This document shows positions 63,901 to 64,000 of a DNA stretch of 64,000 bases, one piece after another; the stretch's first letter is position 1; the number at the start of each line of letters is the position of its first letter. The stretch is from Polyangiaceae bacterium (GTDB lineage: Bacteria; Myxococcota_A; Polyangia; Polyangiales; Polyangiaceae). Below the pieces are notes generated by a model. It saw only the letters and a program-made list of their open reading frames with translations. It ran no database searches and had not been told where the DNA came from. The translations under genes and the position numbers were made by a program. The DNA lies in assembly GCA_016712345.1 (NCBI GenBank), contig JADJRH010000001.1, positions 1,550,001 through 1,614,000 on the forward strand, given 5' to 3'.

Positions 63901-64000
63901 GTCTGAACCTTTGGACTTGAGCTTGTCCTGGTTTTCTTCGATAAATGAGCGAATATCACCCCCCATATCGAGCAATCGAATCCATTGCTCTTTGTAAAGG
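63898..64000 (-). CDS. C-terminal end of an unidentified protein (runs off the window)
   Basis: On the minus strand the frame from the window edge reads LYKEQWIRLLDMGGDIRSFI, then EENQDKLKSKGSD and a TAG. The stop codon lies inside the terminal repeat of the MITE-like element, so the insertion may have replaced the original 3' end. Only 33 residues are visible; helical, charged, no family recognised. Confidence 0.5.
   Translation of the reverse strand, partial: LYKEQWIRLLDMGGDIRSFIEENQDKLKSKGSD

Noticed and set aside
63681..63920. 79-codon plus-strand frame across the terminal-repeat element
   Set aside because: It simply reads through the palindromic element; such frames are typical false genes in repeats.

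Overview
The window looks like a chromosomal segment of a Myxococcota-type (Polyangia-like) bacterium. The signs are several Gly/Thr/Ser-rich lipoproteins with linkers of the GGTGG type, a secreted protein ending in a MYXO-CTERM-like tail (Cys, membrane segment, Arg cluster), and multi-domain cysteine-rich surface proteins. Base composition is moderately high GC by eye. No rRNA, tRNA, CRISPR array or intact transposase was seen.

Bases 1-27.4 kb hold a Tc (insecticidal-type) toxin complex. A TcA subunit enters from the left edge and is interrupted once by a one-base frameshift in a run of five C. It is followed by a fused TcB-TcC protein (8827-16473) and a probable immunity gene. About 7.6 kb (3' end of tcA, hairpin, whole TcB-TcC core) is then repeated in direct orientation (18240-25848) and carries a completely different C-terminal toxin tip and a different downstream gene. 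Sequence identity stops exactly at the end of the Rhs core, so the two copies act as one delivery shell with two warheads. Tip 1 resembles the bacterial polymorphic toxin type 28 family; tip 2 looks like a small nuclease-type effector. A small orphan following each tip is the layout of antibacterial toxin-immunity pairs and is unusual for Tc toxins, which are normally thought to target animal cells.

Bases 27.4-37.4 kb are an accessory island: four scrambled fragments of the TcB-TcC gene, three short open tails that look like toxin C-termini, and about eighteen small same-strand genes or gene fragments (many unrecognised, several frameshifted, one paralogous pair). I read this as a bank of orphan immunity genes left by earlier toxin-tip replacements. 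A cupin protein and an S1-like protein lie among them.

Bases 37.7-42.3 kb encode three secreted lipoproteins (Cys-rich adhesin-like, VWA, Thr-rich). Bases 42.4-48.3 kb (minus strand) are a complete isc iron-sulfur assembly operon, merR-iscS-iscU-iscA-hscB-hscA-fdx. Its first gene is a MerR-type regulator in place of IscR, preceded by two 22-bp dyads that look like its operators. Beyond lie a tiny basic ORF, queD, a BFD-like [2Fe-2S] protein, envelope proteins (one NlpC/P60-like with a sorting tail), a histidine kinase, a TSUP transporter, a TIGR03960/DUF2344 radical SAM protein, a DUF885 lipoprotein and a double alpha/beta hydrolase. The right edge holds a 213-bp MITE-like element with perfect 18-bp terminal inverted repeats, which abuts the 3' end of a gene running off the window.
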